Of a DNA stretch of 64,000 nt, positions 33,888 to 42,187 are shown one piece after another. The DNA is from Amycolatopsis sp. GM8 (GTDB lineage Bacteria > Actinomycetota > Actinomycetes > Mycobacteriales > Pseudonocardiaceae): positions 1-64,000 of the forward strand of contig NZ_JAJKFK010000004.1 in assembly GCF_021653975.1 (NCBI RefSeq), given 5' to 3'. The notes beneath the pieces are model-generated. The model was given only the letters and a program-made list of their open reading frames with translations, made no database searches and was not told the DNA's origin. Positions within the stretch are counted from its first letter, which is position 1, and each line of letters opens with the position of its first letter. The position numbers and the translations under genes are program-made.

Positions 33888-34749
33888 CCGAACTCGCGGG
33901 CCGTTCAGCGGCGATCATCGAGCCGAGCAGATCGAGCGCGTGTGCCGACGGCGAACCCGGCTCCGCGGTGTAGGTGACCAGCATCTGACCGGGCGAAGCC
34001 GGTGTCGTCCACGCGACATAGGTGAGATCGATGTCGCCGAGTTCGGGATGCCGCATGAGGTTGAGACCACTGGACTTCTCGAAGACGTGGTGCTCCGCCC
34101 AGAGCCGGCGGAACGTCTCACTGCGCACGGCCAGTTCCCCCACCAGCGCGGTCAGCGCGGGGTTGTCCGGGTCCTCGCCCGCGGTCATCCGCAGGATGCC
34201 GACGGTCCCGCGCGCGGACTCCTCCCAGTCGCGATGACGGGCCGCGAGTTCTTCGTCCAGGAACAGCAACCAGGCGTTGTTGCGTTCGTGATCAGGCCGG
34301 GCGGCGAAATCCGTGAACAACCCGCAAGCCAGGTCGTTCCAGCCGATGACCTGCATCGTGCGCGTCATGACGAGCGCGGGCACAGTGAGGGTTTCGAGCA
34401 GGTTCCGGGCCGGTTCGGACACCCGTTCCTCCACCACGCGGCGCCGCGCACGGCGTCGCGGATGAGCCAAGTGGTACAGGTGCTGCCGCTGGGTGTCGTC
34501 GAGCTGCAGGACGCGGGCGATCCCTTCGAGCATCGACTCCGACGGCCGTCCCCCTCGGCCCTGCTCGAGCCGCACGTAGTAGTCGGTGGACAGCCCGACC
34601 AGCGCGGCGACCTCCTCGCGGCGCAGCCCGGGAACGCGCTGGCGGCCGGTGTCGGGCAGTCCCGCGGCGGCCGGCGAGACAGCGGCTCGCCGCGCCTGCA
34701 GGAACTCGCCCAGCTCGGACTTGGATTCCGTCGGTTCGGACTTGCTCAT
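33859..34749 (-). CDS. XRE-family regulator with MmyB-like ligand domain
   Basis: A 296-residue regulator. The N-terminal helix-turn-helix includes GLRREEVAALVGLSTDYYVRLEQGR (about 42-66, as two helices) typical of actinobacterial MmyB-type proteins. The C-terminal PAS-like domain from about 115 starts LETLTVPALVMTRTMQVIGWN and probably binds a lipid or small hydrophobic ligand. ATG 34749 has almost no leader or ribosome site, so a leaderless message is possible. It is divergent from the MFS gene at 34877 and likely represses it. Confidence 0.9.
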   Translation of the reverse strand: MSKSEPTESKSELGEFLQARRAAVSPAAAGLPDTGRQRVPGLRREEVAALVGLSTDYYVRLEQGRGGRPSESMLEGIARVLQLDDTQRQHLYHLAHPRRRARRRVVEERVSEPARNLLETLTVPALVMTRTMQVIGWNDLACGLFTDFAARPDHERNNAWLLFLDEELAARHRDWEESARGTVGILRMTAGEDPDNPALTALVGELAVRSETFRRLWAEHHVFEKSSGLNLMRHPELGDIDLTYVAWTTPASPGQMLVTYTAEPGSPSAHALDLLGSMIAAERPASSVRAADTRWD

Positions 34750-34792
34750 GTATCCATAGTGCCGCGAAAACGTCGATCGAGGGTGGGCCTGT

Positions 34793-34805
34793 GAGTACCC
34801 AGGTT
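34793..34805. promoter_or_regulatory. 13-bp candidate XRE operator shared with the first MFS gene
   Basis: GAGTACCCAGGTT is identical to the reverse complement of 3004-3016, which lies in the inverted repeat before the MFS gene at 2926. Here it lies 72 bases before the second MFS start and 44 bases before the XRE start. These are the only two copies I noticed in the window. Confidence 0.6.
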
Positions 34806-34831
34806 GTGTGAACACCTTGATCGCCGCTGGT

Positions 34832-34852
34832 ATGTGTATACTAATCTGTACT
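34832..34852 (+). promoter_or_regulatory. Promoter -10 TATACT with GTATAC-type operator before the MFS gene
   Basis: ATGTGTATACTAATCTGTACT contains TATACT (34837-34842) and two GTATAC-like half-sites. This would put the pump under both the FCD and XRE regulators. Confidence 0.5.
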
Positions 34853-34876
34853 CAAAATGCGAGGTCATGGAGACAC

Positions 34877-36229
34877 ATGAAGACGCCGGTGATGACCGCT
34901 CGTCAACGAGTGATCGGCGTACTTCTCCTCGGCGCCAGCTTCATGTTGTCCGTCGACTTCTCGATCTTGAATATCGCCTTGCCCGTGGTGGGGCACGCCG
35001 TGGGTCTGGGCATCCACGATTTGTCGTGGGTGTCGACGGCGTTCGCGCTTCCCGCGGCGGGGCTCGCTTTGCTGTTCGGGCGTCTCGGTGATCTGTTCGG
35101 TCGCAAAGGAATGTTCCTGACAGGCCTTGCGATTCTGGCCGTGGCGTCCCTGCTGGGCGGTATTGCGACCAATCCGGTTCTGCTCCTGGGGGCTCGCGCC
35201 CTGCAGGGAGTCGCCGCGGCGGCGACGGCGCCGGCCGCCCTGTCGCTGCTGATCACGAGCTTCACGGACAAGCGCCTGCGGGCACGAATGCTGGGCCTCA
35301 ACGGCGCGCTGCTGTCCGGCGGCTTCACGGTGGGCGCGCTCGCCGGCGGCCTGCTGGTGGGAACGTTGAGCTGGCGCTGGGCCTTCCTGATCAACGTCCC
35401 CGTTGCCATCGCGATTCTCGTGGTGGCCCCGTTCGTGGTGCCGGCAAGCCGGGCGCCCGAAGGTGTACGGCTCGACGTCGCCGGTGCCGCCTCCGTGACA
35501 GCTGGGCTCTTCGCTGTCGTCTTCGGTATCACGGAGCGTTCTCTGCCCTCGCTCGCGGCCGGGATCGTTCTGCTGATTGCCTTCTTCTGGATCGAGCGGC
35601 GCGTCAAGGCACCGTTGGTCGCGCTCGATCTGCTGGCACGACGGTCGGTCAGATGGGGCAACCTCGCGGTGCTGACGATCTTCTCCATGGAAGCCGGCCT
35701 GATCTTCCTGATGACGCTGTACTTGCAGGACGTTCTCCACTTCGGCGCGCTCACGACGGGCCTCGTCTTCGGCGTCCCCGGTCTCGCCTCGATCGGGGCC
35801 GGCATCCTGGCCGGACGGATCGTCGGCAAGCGCGGTGCGCGACGAGTGCTGCTGACGGCACTGGCGGTCCAGGGTGGGTTCACCGCGCCGCTCGTCCTGC
35901 TCGGCCACGCGTCGGGGTCGTTGTGGCTGCTGATCCCGGCCCTGTTCGCCGGGTTCTTCGGGCACATCACGTCTGTCGTCGCCGCGACCGTGACGGCCAC
36001 GTCCGACGTGCCGGATTCCGACGCGGGTCTGGCCGCCGGCCTGGTGACCGTGAGCCAGCGAGTCGCGACCGCGCTGGGTGTGCCCGTGCTCGGTGGGGTG
36101 ATGGCCATCCGGAGCGATCTTCTCGACGGCATCCACCTTTCCGTTGTCGTGGATGCCTTGCTGACGCTGGCGGTCATCGTCATCGTGGGTGCCGGCCTCA
36201 AGAAGGCTTCGCCCGACAGTCCACAATAG
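34877..36229 (+). CDS. MFS transporter, DHA2 type
   Basis: A 450-residue membrane transporter with about 14 hydrophobic helices. The first block reads LSVDFSILNIALPVVG (TM1), then HDLSWVSTAFALPAAGLALLFGRLGDLFGRKG, here split as TM2 and motif A. The family is mostly proton-driven efflux, which would fit protection from a toxic intermediate, but uptake cannot be excluded. ATG 34877 follows GGAG; ATG 34892 is an alternative. It is controlled from the shared region with the divergent XRE gene. It is similar in class to the MFS gene at 1457-2926 and shares an upstream element with it. Confidence 0.88.
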   Translation: MKTPVMTARQRVIGVLLLGASFMLSVDFSILNIALPVVGHAVGLGIHDLSWVSTAFALPAAGLALLFGRLGDLFGRKGMFLTGLAILAVASLLGGIATNPVLLLGARALQGVAAAATAPAALSLLITSFTDKRLRARMLGLNGALLSGGFTVGALAGGLLVGTLSWRWAFLINVPVAIAILVVAPFVVPASRAPEGVRLDVAGAASVTAGLFAVVFGITERSLPSLAAGIVLLIAFFWIERRVKAPLVALDLLARRSVRWGNLAVLTIFSMEAGLIFLMTLYLQDVLHFGALTTGLVFGVPGLASIGAGILAGRIVGKRGARRVLLTALAVQGGFTAPLVLLGHASGSLWLLIPALFAGFFGHITSVVAATVTATSDVPDSDAGLAAGLVTVSQRVATALGVPVLGGVMAIRSDLLDGIHLSVVVDALLTLAVIVIVGAGLKKASPDSPQ

Positions 36230-36236
36230 AGCGTGC

Positions 36237-37382
36237 TCAGGTGCCGTGGGCGAGATGGCGCGCGATCACCAGGCGCTGGATCTGGTTGGTACCTTCGAGA
36301 ATCTGGAGCGCCTTGGCCTCGCGCATCTGACGCTCGACCGGGGAGTCCTTTGTGTAGCCGAAACCACCGTGCACCTGCACGGCGTCGGTCGTCACCTTCA
36401 TGGCCGCGTCGGTCGCCAGTAGCTTCGCGATCGCCGCCTGCTGAGAGAACGGCAGGCCGCGATCGCGACGCCGGGCCGCGTCGAGCATCGCTCCGCGAGC
36501 GCCGGCGACCGCGGCCGCCATGTCCGCAACGAGAAAGCCGAGGCCCTGGTGTTCGATGATCGGCTTGCCGAAGGTTTCCCGTTCTGTCGCATAGGCCACC
36601 GAGTGGTCCAGGGCCGCCTGCGCGAGCCCCACGGCAACGGCGGCGATGCCCAGGCGGCCGCTGTCCAATGCCTCCAGCGCGATCTGCAGTCCTCGGCCTT
36701 CTCCACCGACCAGCCGCTCGGACTCGAGCCCGACCGCGTGGAAGTCGACCGTCGTGGTGGTCGAGCCGGACAAGCCCATCTTGCGCTCCGGCGGTTGAAC
36801 GACGAGGCCTGGCGAGTCGGCAGCGACCAGGAAGCAGGAGATGCCGTGCGAACGGTCATCCGAGGTGCGCGCGAACACGGTGTAGAAGTCCGCCTCGCCG
36901 CCATGGGTCACCCACGCCTTGCTGCCGGTGAGCTCGAACCCGTCCTCGGTGCGGCGGGCCCACGACCGCATCGCGGCCGGGTCGGAGCCGGCGTGTTTCT
37001 CGGAGAGGCAGTAACCCCCGAGTTGCCCGCCCGACAGCATGCCGCCGAGCCAGCGTCCGGACTGGGCGGGCGTCCCCCAGGTGGCCAGCGGATAGCATGA
37101 TGCGATGTGGACACTGAGCCCTAGACCGACGCTGGCCCAAGGTCCACTGATCTCCTCTAGTGCCTGCAGATAGACCTCGTAGGGCTGGCCCGCTCCGCCG
37201 ACCTCCCTGGGGTACGGCATGCCCAGGAAACCGAGTTCGCCCAGCCGTCCGAAGACATCCCGGAGCGACTCGGATTCGGACTCCTTCGCGGCCCGTGCGC
37301 GCAACTCCTCTTGGGCGAATCCGCGAGCCCGGTCCACGATCGTTTCGGCTTCGGGCGTCGGCAGAAGTCTCTTTGCTGGCAC
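36237..37382 (-). CDS. Acyl-CoA dehydrogenase (homotetrameric type)
   Basis: A roughly 381-residue acyl-CoA dehydrogenase with complete family motifs: [15 protein letters not shown] (FAD/substrate, about 123-137), [34 protein letters not shown], the FAD contact [16 protein letters not shown] (about 268-283), and the C-terminal [17 protein letters not shown] carrying the base Glu. It is probably a stand-alone enzyme. The start is unresolved: GTG 37382 gives normal length but has no good ribosome site, and in-frame candidates exist at 37427, 37451 and 37478. It diverges from an SDR gene; their shared region carries a TGTC-N9-GACA site. Confidence 0.88.
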   Translation of the reverse strand: MPAKRLLPTPEAETIVDRARGFAQEELRARAAKESESESLRDVFGRLGELGFLGMPYPREVGGAGQPYEVYLQALEEISGPWASVGLGLSVHIASCYPLATWGTPAQSGRWLGGMLSGGQLGGYCLSEKHAGSDPAAMRSWARRTEDGFELTGSKAWVTHGGEADFYTVFARTSDDRSHGISCFLVAADSPGLVVQPPERKMGLSGSTTTTVDFHAVGLESERLVGGEGRGLQIALEALDSGRLGIAAVAVGLAQAALDHSVAYATERETFGKPIIEHQGLGFLVADMAAAVAGARGAMLDAARRRDRGLPFSQQAAIAKLLATDAAMKVTTDAVQVHGGFGYTKDSPVERQMREAKALQILEGTNQIQRLVIARHLAHGT

Positions 37383-37433
37383 GGAAACGATGCTAGTGGC
37401 AGTGCGCGAAACAATCGCCGATCGCACCGATTC

Positions 37434-37454
37434 TGTCCAAGTTTGAGACACACG
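37434..37454. promoter_or_regulatory. Candidate activator site TGTC-N9-GACA between the divergent acyl-CoA dehydrogenase and SDR genes
   Basis: TGTCCAAGTTTGAGACACACG matches TGTCCAGTGATGAGACACTCG at 40372-40392 at 16 of 21 positions by my alignment, with the same TGTC-N9-GACA spacing. Both copies flank the AcoR-type regulator gene. Confidence 0.65.
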
Positions 37455-37533
37455 ATCCTTCCGCGTCGCACCTATCATCCTCAGCACGGTCAATGAAGTG
37501 GAGCAAGGTATTCGACGCAGAGAGGCGGCGGGT

Positions 37534-38430
37534 ATGGCGGGTCAGCTAGCAGGAAAGGTTGCCGTGATCACGGGCACCGGAAGGGGCATCGCGCGGAATG
37601 TCGCCCTTAGGTACGCCAGTGAGGGCGCCAAGATCATTGGTTGCGATCTCAACGAGGAGACAGCCGCGGAGACGGTCGAACTGGTCCGTAAGGCCGGGGG
37701 AGAGATGGAGGCGCTGTACCCGCTCGATCTGACGGTCGAGGAAAACGCGCACCGGCTCGCCGAATTCGCCGCCGAGACCTATGGCGGGATCGACATCCTC
37801 TACAACAGCGCCGCGCAGTTCCGGATCGGGACGATCGAGGACATGTCGCTCGAGGACTGGAAGTTCTCCCAGGACAATGTGCTCACGCTCCATTTCCTGG
37901 TCACCAAGCACGTGATTCCGCACATGCGCCGGCGTGGCGGTGGCTCGATCGTATTCGTCGGTTCGACGACCGGCATTCTCGGCGCGGGTTATCCCGGCAA
38001 TCTGAGCTTTCTCCTGTCGTACTGCTGCGCGAAGGCCGCGATCCTGCGCATGACGGTCATCCTCGCCAACGAACTGTCCGAGATCGGCGTCCGGGTCAAT
38101 TCGGTCACCCCCGGCGCGGTCGGCACCGAAGCCGGGCTGGTGTTCTACGGCGAACCCGGCACGGAGAGCCGCCGCGTCTCGGAACTCGGCACGCTGGTGC
38201 CGAGGCTGGGCGAACCGGACGACATCGCCAATGCGGCGCTCTTCCTCGCGTCGGACCAGGCGTCCTGGGTGACCGGTCAGAACCTCGTCGTCGACGGCGG
38301 TTTGGTGGCCTCCGGCGGGATGGGCCCGGCCACGGCGGAGAACAAGGCGGCGATGGCGCCGATCATCAAGCAGTTCTCGGTGGTCGACGACCAATGGAAG
38401 ACGAGCGGCGAGCCGAAGCCGCGCGTCTGA
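37534..38430 (+). CDS. SDR oxidoreductase
   Basis: A 298-residue short-chain dehydrogenase. It has [13 protein letters not shown] (cofactor loop, about 12-24), an NSAAQF form of the NAG motif, the Ser of VGSTTG, and the active-site Tyr and Lys in YCCAKAAI (about 167-174). The C-terminal tail after [10 protein letters not shown] is extended by about 40 residues. ATG 37534 is preceded by GAGAGGCGGCGG; the in-frame ATG at 37498 lacks a ribosome site. It may be co-induced with the divergent acyl-CoA dehydrogenase. Confidence 0.88.
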   Translation: MAGQLAGKVAVITGTGRGIARNVALRYASEGAKIIGCDLNEETAAETVELVRKAGGEMEALYPLDLTVEENAHRLAEFAAETYGGIDILYNSAAQFRIGTIEDMSLEDWKFSQDNVLTLHFLVTKHVIPHMRRRGGGSIVFVGSTTGILGAGYPGNLSFLLSYCCAKAAILRMTVILANELSEIGVRVNSVTPGAVGTEAGLVFYGEPGTESRRVSELGTLVPRLGEPDDIANAALFLASDQASWVTGQNLVVDGGLVASGGMGPATAENKAAMAPIIKQFSVVDDQWKTSGEPKPRV

Positions 38431-38443
38431 CCTCCCCGGGAAG

Positions 38444-38481
38444 CGCTCACCCAGAGTGACGTGTGCCGCTCTGGGTGAGCG
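38444..38481 (+). terminator. Terminator-like hairpin after the SDR gene
   Basis: A 13-bp perfect stem (38444-38456 with 38469-38481, GCTCACCCAGAG and its complement) encloses a 12-base loop. There is no T-run, so termination is likely but not certain. Confidence 0.6.
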
Positions 38482-38530
38482 GGCTCGTGGGCCTTGACCT
38501 GGAGCGGACGCGCGTGCTTATGTCGCGGAG

Positions 38531-38548
38531 TGTTCGTGACCTGAGACA
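38531..38548. promoter_or_regulatory. Weak candidate activator site before the AcoR-type gene
   Basis: TGTTCGTGACCTGAGACA keeps the TGT and TGAGACA ends of the sites at 37434 and 40372, but has one extra base between them. It lies 28 bases before the regulator start and may mediate self-control. Confidence 0.35.
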
Positions 38549-38575
38549 GGCCAACGAAGGTCTGCGGGGTGGTGG

Positions 38576-40333
38576 ATGATGGCAAGAGCAGCGACGCAAC
38601 AACGAGCGATCGAGCTGGCGCGCAGGCGTTTCCTCGCCGGCGAAAACGCGGACGGCAGCGTCCGGGACACGATCTTGCGCTCGTGGACGCGCTGTGTGGC
38701 TGCCGGCGTCAACCCGACCGGACCGATGGAGCTGCCGCATCGCGGCGCCGTGGACCCGGACAGCGCGCTCCTGCGAGCGGTACGCAGCGTGGTCGAGCCG
38801 ATCTTCGCCGAGATGCGGACCGACGCCGTCGCGGTGCTCGTGAGCGATGCGCAGGGCCGGCTGCTGGGACGCTGGGCGAGTGCGCGGCGCCTGCTCGGGG
38901 CGCTCGACAGTGTGGCCGCGGCACCTGGCTATGACTGCGGCGAGCAACTCGCGGGGACCACGGCGCTCGGCACCGTCCTGGAGGAGCAACATCCCGTCGC
39001 CGTCCGGGGAGCGGAACACTTTTCCGAGGTCTACCGTGAGCTCTCCGCGTTCGGGGCGCCGATCATCCATCCCGTCTCCGGCACCTTGGAAGGCGCGATC
39101 GACTTCGTCTCGTCCACGAACGAGGCGTCCGAGTTGATGATGCCGCTCGCCATCCGCGCGGCCGGTGAGATCGGGACGCACCTGCTCTCCGGCTATGCCG
39201 CCGCTGACCGGGCGCTGCTCGACGGCTATCTCCGCGCGGACCGGCGCGGCTACCGGCGCCCGATCATCGCCGTGAACGATCGTGTACTGATCGCGAACCC
39301 GCTGGCGACCGACCTCCTCGCCGGGGTCGACCGGCAGCTGCTGCAGGAGAAGATCGAACGTGCCATGGCGGACGGCCGGCGGAAGGTCGTGCTGTGCGAC
39401 GGTGAGCCGCCGGTCTACGCGACCATCCAGAAGATCGAGACCGCCGACAGTGTGGCGGGAGCTGTTGTCCAGCTACGCAAGGCGGAAGACGAGCCGTCGC
39501 GACGGTCACCCCGGCCGGCCGAGTCGCGGATGTCGGCAACGCTGCCCGGGAAAAGCGTGGTGTGGCGGCGATTCGTGCAGGAAGCCGCACACGCGGCCGA
39601 ATCCCGGCAACACACGCTACTCGTCGGCGAGTCGGGGTCGGGAAAACTCACCAGTGCGCGACGGCTCTGCTCGGTGGCGAACGGCAATCCACCTCCGGCA
39701 CTCGACGTCGCCGAGGCCATCCGCCGGTCGCCGAGGTCATGGCTCACCGAACTCGCCGAACGGGCCTCGAACGGCTCTGCGCCTCTGGTGCTGACCCATC
39801 TGGACAGAGTCGACGAGCGCGCGCTCGCCGCGCTCTGCTCCTATTTGGACGATCTCCGCGATCCGGCCTGGATCATCGGGACGTTCGGCATCGATGCCCG
39901 CCGTCCGTCTGCCCCTGCCTCGCTGACGGCCCGCTTTCCGCATGTCCTCCAGGTTCCTCCGCTGCGCGACCGGCCCGAGGACATCCCGGAACTCGTCGAC
40001 ACCATTGCGGCCGCCGGAAACCGTCGCGTCGACGAGGCCGTCAAGCGAACTCTGTCGTCGTTCGACTGGCCCGGAAACATCCGTCAACTCGAACGCATAG
40101 TCAAGGCGGCTTGCCGGGCCGGCGGTGGCGCCCCGGTCCGGCTCGATGATCTGCCTCTACAGTTCAGAACTCCCAAGCACAGGCGAACGTTGTCGAGGCT
40201 GGAGCAGGCGGAGCGGGACGCGGTCATCGCGGCCCTCCAGGCCACGAACGGCAACAAGAAGGCCGCCGCCGCCGATCTCGGGATCTCGCGGGCGACGCTC
40301 TACCGGCGTCTGGTCGTGCTGGATCTCGTGTAG
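38576..40333 (+). CDS. AcoR-type GAF-AAA-Fis transcriptional activator without GAFTGA loop
   Basis: A 585-residue regulator. A GAF-like sensor domain covers about 60-205 (DAVAVLVSDAQGRLLGRW, GTTALGTVLEEQHPV). An AAA+ domain follows with Walker A GESGSGKLT (about 347-355), a shortened central part, and LQVPPLRDRPEDIPEL and DWPGNIRQLERIV blocks. A Fis-type helix-turn-helix lies at about 548-585 (GNKKAAAADLGISRATLYRRL). The GAFTGA loop that contacts sigma-54 is not present, which fits actinobacteria, where sigma-54 is absent. Relatives control alcohol, ketone and acetoin use. Matching sites occur before the flanking operons. Confidence 0.9.
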   Translation: MMARAATQQRAIELARRRFLAGENADGSVRDTILRSWTRCVAAGVNPTGPMELPHRGAVDPDSALLRAVRSVVEPIFAEMRTDAVAVLVSDAQGRLLGRWASARRLLGALDSVAAAPGYDCGEQLAGTTALGTVLEEQHPVAVRGAEHFSEVYRELSAFGAPIIHPVSGTLEGAIDFVSSTNEASELMMPLAIRAAGEIGTHLLSGYAAADRALLDGYLRADRRGYRRPIIAVNDRVLIANPLATDLLAGVDRQLLQEKIERAMADGRRKVVLCDGEPPVYATIQKIETADSVAGAVVQLRKAEDEPSRRSPRPAESRMSATLPGKSVVWRRFVQEAAHAAESRQHTLLVGESGSGKLTSARRLCSVANGNPPPALDVAEAIRRSPRSWLTELAERASNGSAPLVLTHLDRVDERALAALCSYLDDLRDPAWIIGTFGIDARRPSAPASLTARFPHVLQVPPLRDRPEDIPELVDTIAAAGNRRVDEAVKRTLSSFDWPGNIRQLERIVKAACRAGGGAPVRLDDLPLQFRTPKHRRTLSRLEQAERDAVIAALQATNGNKKAAAADLGISRATLYRRLVVLDLV

Positions 40334-40371
40334 CACCAGGCCCGATCACGCCTGACCCCGGTGAACCTTCG

Positions 40372-40392
40372 TGTCCAGTGATGAGACACTCG
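40372..40392. promoter_or_regulatory. Candidate activator site TGTC-N9-GACA before the hydrolase operon
   Basis: TGTCCAGTGATGAGACACTCG; with the preceding G it forms the dyad GTGTC-N9-GACAC (40371-40389), about 92 bases before the operon start. It is the clearest copy of the motif shared with 37434-37454. Confidence 0.65.
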
Positions 40393-40482
40393 TACCCCTT
40401 CTGGCGCACCTATTCTTTGGTCAGCGAGGGCCTCAGCGCCCCGAATCGACACTCATCCAAGAACTGCGCCTGAAGGGACATT

Positions 40483-41409
40483 GTGTTGGAGCGGAGGATC
40501 GAGTTCCAAAGCGAGGGAGACACGATCGTCGGCACCCTCTACCGGCCGGACGGCCGCGAGGGGCCGTTGCCGACCGTGATCGGTGCCGGCGGCTGGTGCT
40601 ACACCAAGGAAATCGTGCTCCCGCACGTCGCCAGGATCGCCGGGCGGGACGACGTGCAGTTCCTGGCCTTCGACTATCGCGGCTTCGGCGAGAGCGGGGG
40701 AGCGCGCAGGCAGCACATCGATCCGTGGGCCCAGATCCAGGACTACCGCAACGCCGTGACCTTCGCGGAGCGGCTGGACGAGGTCGACGAAAACGCACTA
40801 GGCGCGTTCGGTATCTCCTACAGCGGCGGTCACGTCCTGATCCTGGCGGCGGTCGAGCCGCGCCTCAAGGCCTTCGTGTCCGTGCTCCCGGTCGTCGACG
40901 GATACGCCACCCTGAAACGCTGCCACGGCGAGATCGACTTCCGCCTTCTGGAGAACGATCTTCTCCAGGACCTCCGGGACCGCTTCGACGGAAAGGGCGG
41001 TACGAAGGCGATGTCGTCGCCGGCACCGCACGAGGACCGGCCGACCTGGCCCTATCCGCAGGCGTACGAAGTGTTCAAGGTGCTCAAGGAAACGGAAGCG
41101 CCACTGCACGAGCACTGGAGTACCGCCGAGTCCACGCAGAACCTCCTCGCCTACAGCGTTTTTCCCTACCTGCCGAGGATCGTCGAGCGCTCGGTCATGA
41201 TGATCGTGGTCTCGGGCGACAACATCACCTCGATCGACCTCGAAGTCGAGGCGTTCAACCGCATCCCGTCGCCGGACAAGTCGCTCAAGATCCTGCCCGC
41301 GGCGGGCCACATGAGTCTCTACTCGGATCGCCGTGACACGAACGTCGCCGCGGCACACACGGCCGAATGGTTCAAGCGCACATTGTCGCCGTCCTGGGAA
41401 ACCGTTTGA
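40483..41409 (+). CDS. Alpha/beta hydrolase (dienelactone-hydrolase-like group)
   Basis: A 308-residue alpha/beta-hydrolase protein. Visible features are VIGAGGWCYTKE (oxyanion region, about 32-43), FDYRGFGES, the nucleophile elbow FGISYSGGH (Ser about 111), an acid in VVSGDNITSID and the His of LPAAGHMSLY (about 275). It resembles COG1073-type acyl esterases and C-C or lactone hydrolases. Start GTG 40483 follows GAAGGG. It opens a nine-gene plus-strand operon reaching 50603 and lies behind the AcoR-type activator site. Confidence 0.85.
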   Translation: MLERRIEFQSEGDTIVGTLYRPDGREGPLPTVIGAGGWCYTKEIVLPHVARIAGRDDVQFLAFDYRGFGESGGARRQHIDPWAQIQDYRNAVTFAERLDEVDENALGAFGISYSGGHVLILAAVEPRLKAFVSVLPVVDGYATLKRCHGEIDFRLLENDLLQDLRDRFDGKGGTKAMSSPAPHEDRPTWPYPQAYEVFKVLKETEAPLHEHWSTAESTQNLLAYSVFPYLPRIVERSVMMIVVSGDNITSIDLEVEAFNRIPSPDKSLKILPAAGHMSLYSDRRDTNVAAAHTAEWFKRTLSPSWETV

Positions 41410-41419
41410 GGCGCCCACG

Positions 41420-42187
41420 ATGACCGGCTTCGAGTATCTGAAATTCACCGTCGCGGACAGGATCGCGACTGTACTGCTCGACCGTCCTCCGGTGAACGCC
41501 GTGACGCAGGAGATGTATCGCGAGATCACCGAGTTCTTCTCCACCGCCGGCGAGCTTGCCGACGCGATCGTGCTTTCGGGGGCGGGTAAGCATTTCTGCG
41601 GTGGTAACGACCTCGGCGAGTTCGCCTCGTTGACCCCGGACAACGCCGATGCCCGGATGAAGATCGTCCGGACGGCCTTCTTCGCGATCCAGGATTGCCC
41701 CATTCCCGTTGTGGGAGCGGTCAACGGCACCGCGGTGGGTACGGGTTTGGCGATCGCGGCGTCGTGTGACTTCGTGATCGCCGCGGACAACGCGCGACTC
41801 GGCGTGCCCGAGATCGGGGTCGGCGTGATGGGCGGAGCGCGGCATCTCGCTCGACTGGTGCCCGAGCCATGGGTGCGGTGCCTGTATCTCACAGGAGACC
41901 CATTGCCCGCGACGGCGCTCAAGGATCTCGGCGGGATCGTCGAGGTGTGCCCGCCGGAGGATCTGATCGAGACCGCACTCGAGTGGGCGAAGCGGATCGT
42001 GCGCCACAGTGGCGCCGCGATCCGGATGGCGAAGCGATCTCTCAAGGAGATCGAAACCATGGACATCAAGGACGGGTATACCTACGAGCAGGGACTGACC
42101 CGGGAGTTCTCCGGGCATCCCCACTCCAGGGAGGCCGTCCGCGCTTTGCTCGAACGCCGCCCGCCCGAGTTCGGGCCGGTCACATGA
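41420..42187 (+). CDS. Enoyl-CoA hydratase/isomerase family protein
   Basis: A 255-residue crotonase-fold protein. HFCGGNDLGEF (about 59-69) and TAVGTGLAIAASCDF (about 99-113) form the oxyanion hole. The second catalytic Glu is kept (LGVPEIGVG, about 126), while the first (CEL position) is Ala in GLAIAA. That pattern is seen in isomerases and some hydratases. ATG 41420 is ten bases after the hydrolase stop, and its stop overlaps the next gene (ATGA). It is paired with the two-subunit acyl-CoA dehydrogenase encoded next. Confidence 0.85.
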   Translation: MTGFEYLKFTVADRIATVLLDRPPVNAVTQEMYREITEFFSTAGELADAIVLSGAGKHFCGGNDLGEFASLTPDNADARMKIVRTAFFAIQDCPIPVVGAVNGTAVGTGLAIAASCDFVIAADNARLGVPEIGVGVMGGARHLARLVPEPWVRCLYLTGDPLPATALKDLGGIVEVCPPEDLIETALEWAKRIVRHSGAAIRMAKRSLKEIETMDIKDGYTYEQGLTREFSGHPHSREAVRALLERRPPEFGPVT

